From Aporrectodea caliginosa (taxonomy: Eukaryota > Annelida > Clitellata > Crassiclitellata > Lumbricidae): a stretch of DNA of 64,000 nucleotides. The stretch is from NCBI GenBank assembly GCA_020284085.1, contig JACEVL010000005.1, positions 2,585,007-2,649,006 of the forward strand, read 5' to 3'. Positions 63,029 through 64,000 of the stretch are shown one piece after another. The notes beneath the pieces are model-generated. The model was given only the letters and a program-made list of their open reading frames with translations, was not told the DNA's origin and did not search any database. The position numbers and the translations under genes are program-made. How positions within the stretch are numbered: position 1 is the stretch's first letter; each line of letters starts with the position of its first letter.

Positions 63029-63631
63029 TTAAAGTAACAATCCGAGAAGCGGAATGTTTTTAAATGGTGAATCTGGTCCTAGTATAAGTCCTTCCCCATT
63101 TACAAACCCATTACCTCTCTTCAGGTACAAGCCTTCTCCCACACCGTTTAATCCAGATCCTTGATATGGCTTCAAATATAAGCCCTGCCCTTGTTGCACT
63201 ATCTTATAGTTTTTACCTCTAGTATTGAGATATATAGCCCCACCCGTTCCGACGACTTTATCAATGACTTTAGAACCAGCCGCTGCGCCTATTCCTGTTA
63301 ATGCACCCGTTGCTAAGCTCGGTAATACGCTAGATAGTAGGAATTTACCCGCAGTTGCTAGAAACGGTAATATAGCGCCTATAAACCCTCCTTCGACTTT
63401 AGCGTTATTTATTAATTGCGTTTTACTCATTTTTATAGTCACGCTTTTTCCATCCTGAAACGCTTTGGATAATTTATTGATCTGTGCTTGGGTAAGAGCT
63501 AACACATGCTCTCCGTCTAAATCACTGTGACTTAGTTTGATGCTTACGCCGGTTCCCGCTTGTAACGATCTTTTAAATTTATCTTTTTGTCCTTCTGAAA
63601 TATTGACTTTGACGTTCGTGTATCGACTCAT
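63029..63631 (-). CDS. Adenovirus pX/core-like virion protein, copy 2
   Basis: 200 residues, intact. Same layout as 14752-15363: charged N-terminus (KVNISEGQKDKFKRSLQAG), KMSKTQL, hydrophobic Gly/Ala stretch (GFIGAILPFLATAGKFLL) and GLYLK repeats near the C-terminus, ending PLLGLLL. About 75 percent identical to copy 1 over the first 130 residues, fewer GLYMK units. The start lies in TTATATAAAATG. It sits 23 bases after the penton stop. Confidence 0.65.
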   Translation of the reverse strand: MSRYTNVKVNISEGQKDKFKRSLQAGTGVSIKLSHSDLDGEHVLALTQAQINKLSKAFQDGKSVTIKMSKTQLINNAKVEGGFIGAILPFLATAGKFLLSSVLPSLATGALTGIGAAAGSKVIDKVVGTGGAIYLNTRGKNYKIVQQGQGLYLKPYQGSGLNGVGEGLYLKRGNGFVNGEGLILGPDSPFKNIPLLGLLL

Positions 63632-63654
63632 TTTATATAAAACTAGAAAAACTT

Positions 63655-64000
63655 TTAAGCTTCTCTAATGTGAAACCGTATCAATAATTCCTCACCTCGC
63701 AGATTAATTAGTTTACCATTCTGATCAACGAGAGTCATTCTGATTGACGAAATCGTGGATAGGGTGATTGGAAGATATATCAAATTTCTACGCGTTTCGA
63801 TAATCTTATAACCGGGTCCTACATTCGGGAAGAAGGAATAAATGATATTATGCGTAGTTCCGTTGCTATAAGACGCTCCGACGATATCGCTAGTAACCCC
63901 CAGACTAGTAATACTCATTATGTCTACTATATTCTCCGATTCTTGGTACCCTGCTGAATAACGTCGGCTATTAAAACCGAGGACTTTCCCGATAGAATTC
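63655..64000 (-). CDS. Penton-like minor capsid protein, copy 2 (C-terminal part, runs off right edge)
   Basis: The open frame continues past the right edge; the visible 115 codons read VLGFN, TSDIVGASYSNG, YSFFPNVGPGYKI and LRGEELLIRFHIRE, aligning with the end of 13929-14717. The Met at 63918 is internal by comparison with copy 1. The gene is intact as far as seen and lies upstream of the pX-like gene as in copy 1. Confidence 0.75.
   Translation of the reverse strand, partial: NSIGKVLGFNSRRYSAGYQESENIVDIMSITSLGVTSDIVGASYSNGTTHNIIYSFFPNVGPGYKIIETRRNLIYLPITLSTISSIRMTLVDQNGKLINLRGEELLIRFHIREA

Larger units (their letters stand above)
50915..64000 (-). mobile_element. Polinton/Maverick (adintovirus-like) element, copy 2, incomplete at both sides
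   Basis: It starts inside DNA polymerase B at 50915 and runs off the right edge in the penton gene. Polymerase, protease and fibre are on the plus strand; all other genes are on the minus strand. The minus-strand order from the right edge matches copy 1: penton, pX-like, dUTPase-like, coiled-coil, 218-residue protein. It then adds the 99- and 134-residue proteins, major capsid protein, SAP/Ser-rich protein and a 96-residue protein. By synteny ATPase, PLA2 protein and integrase would lie to the right. Four or more later insertions interrupt it. Confidence 0.88.

Overview
The window is transposon-rich nuclear DNA of an animal, most likely a marine invertebrate. It is AT-rich, has no complete host gene, and is packed with nested, decayed mobile elements. 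Evidence for an animal: PAN/apple-type exons with consensus splice sites, several animal-type non-LTR retrotransposons (LINEs; one with a 2A-like peptide), a Gypsy-like LTR element, tRNA-derived SINE heads, and large Polinton/Maverick (adintovirus-like) elements. I cannot name the species.

Layout. 1-9.2 kb: two REL-endonuclease LINEs (the second with an intact 818-residue ORF), a duplicated PAN-domain exon (minus strand), a satellite, LINE ends and SINE heads. 9.3-11.4 kb: 5' half of an APE-type LINE, cut off by Polinton copy 1. 11.4-17.0 kb: Polinton copy 1, with integrase (frameshifted), a zinc-ribbon/phospholipase A2 protein, packaging ATPase, penton-like minor capsid protein, a pX-like protein, a possible dUTPase-fold protein, a hydrophobic/coiled-coil protein and a truncated gene; it is cut at 16,977. 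17-19.1 kb: a minisatellite, then a 1.2-kb polypurine tract. 19-31 kb: mostly decayed repeats, including a hAT-type element with an 8-bp target duplication and an internal 634-bp tandem duplication. 31-46 kb: a near-complete LINE RT ORF, several LINE fragments, an orphan tail-fibre-like gene of viral type (37.9-38.7 kb), and a minus-strand LINE with a 2A-like motif. 46-51 kb: an unassigned ORF and a Gypsy-like gag-pol remnant. 51-64 kb: Polinton copy 2, running off the right edge.

Polinton copy 2 carries, left to right, the end of a protein-primed DNA polymerase, an adenain-like protease and a fibre gene with discoidin-like domains (plus strand). These converge on a long minus-strand block: small protein, SAP/Ser-rich protein, major capsid protein, two small virion-type proteins, a conserved 218-residue protein, then homologues of the copy 1 genes in the same order up to the penton. 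The two copies overlap in gene order, so together they outline an element encoding integration, replication, capsid, packaging, maturation and attachment functions. Copy 2 has been hit by at least four later insertions (a TA-flanked element in the fibre gene, a pogo-like element, a hAT-type MITE inside that, and a TAT-flanked MITE), and many genes carry single stops. Neither copy is functional as it stands. Seven of their genes share the string TATAAAATG at the start codon, a possible virus-type promoter signature.
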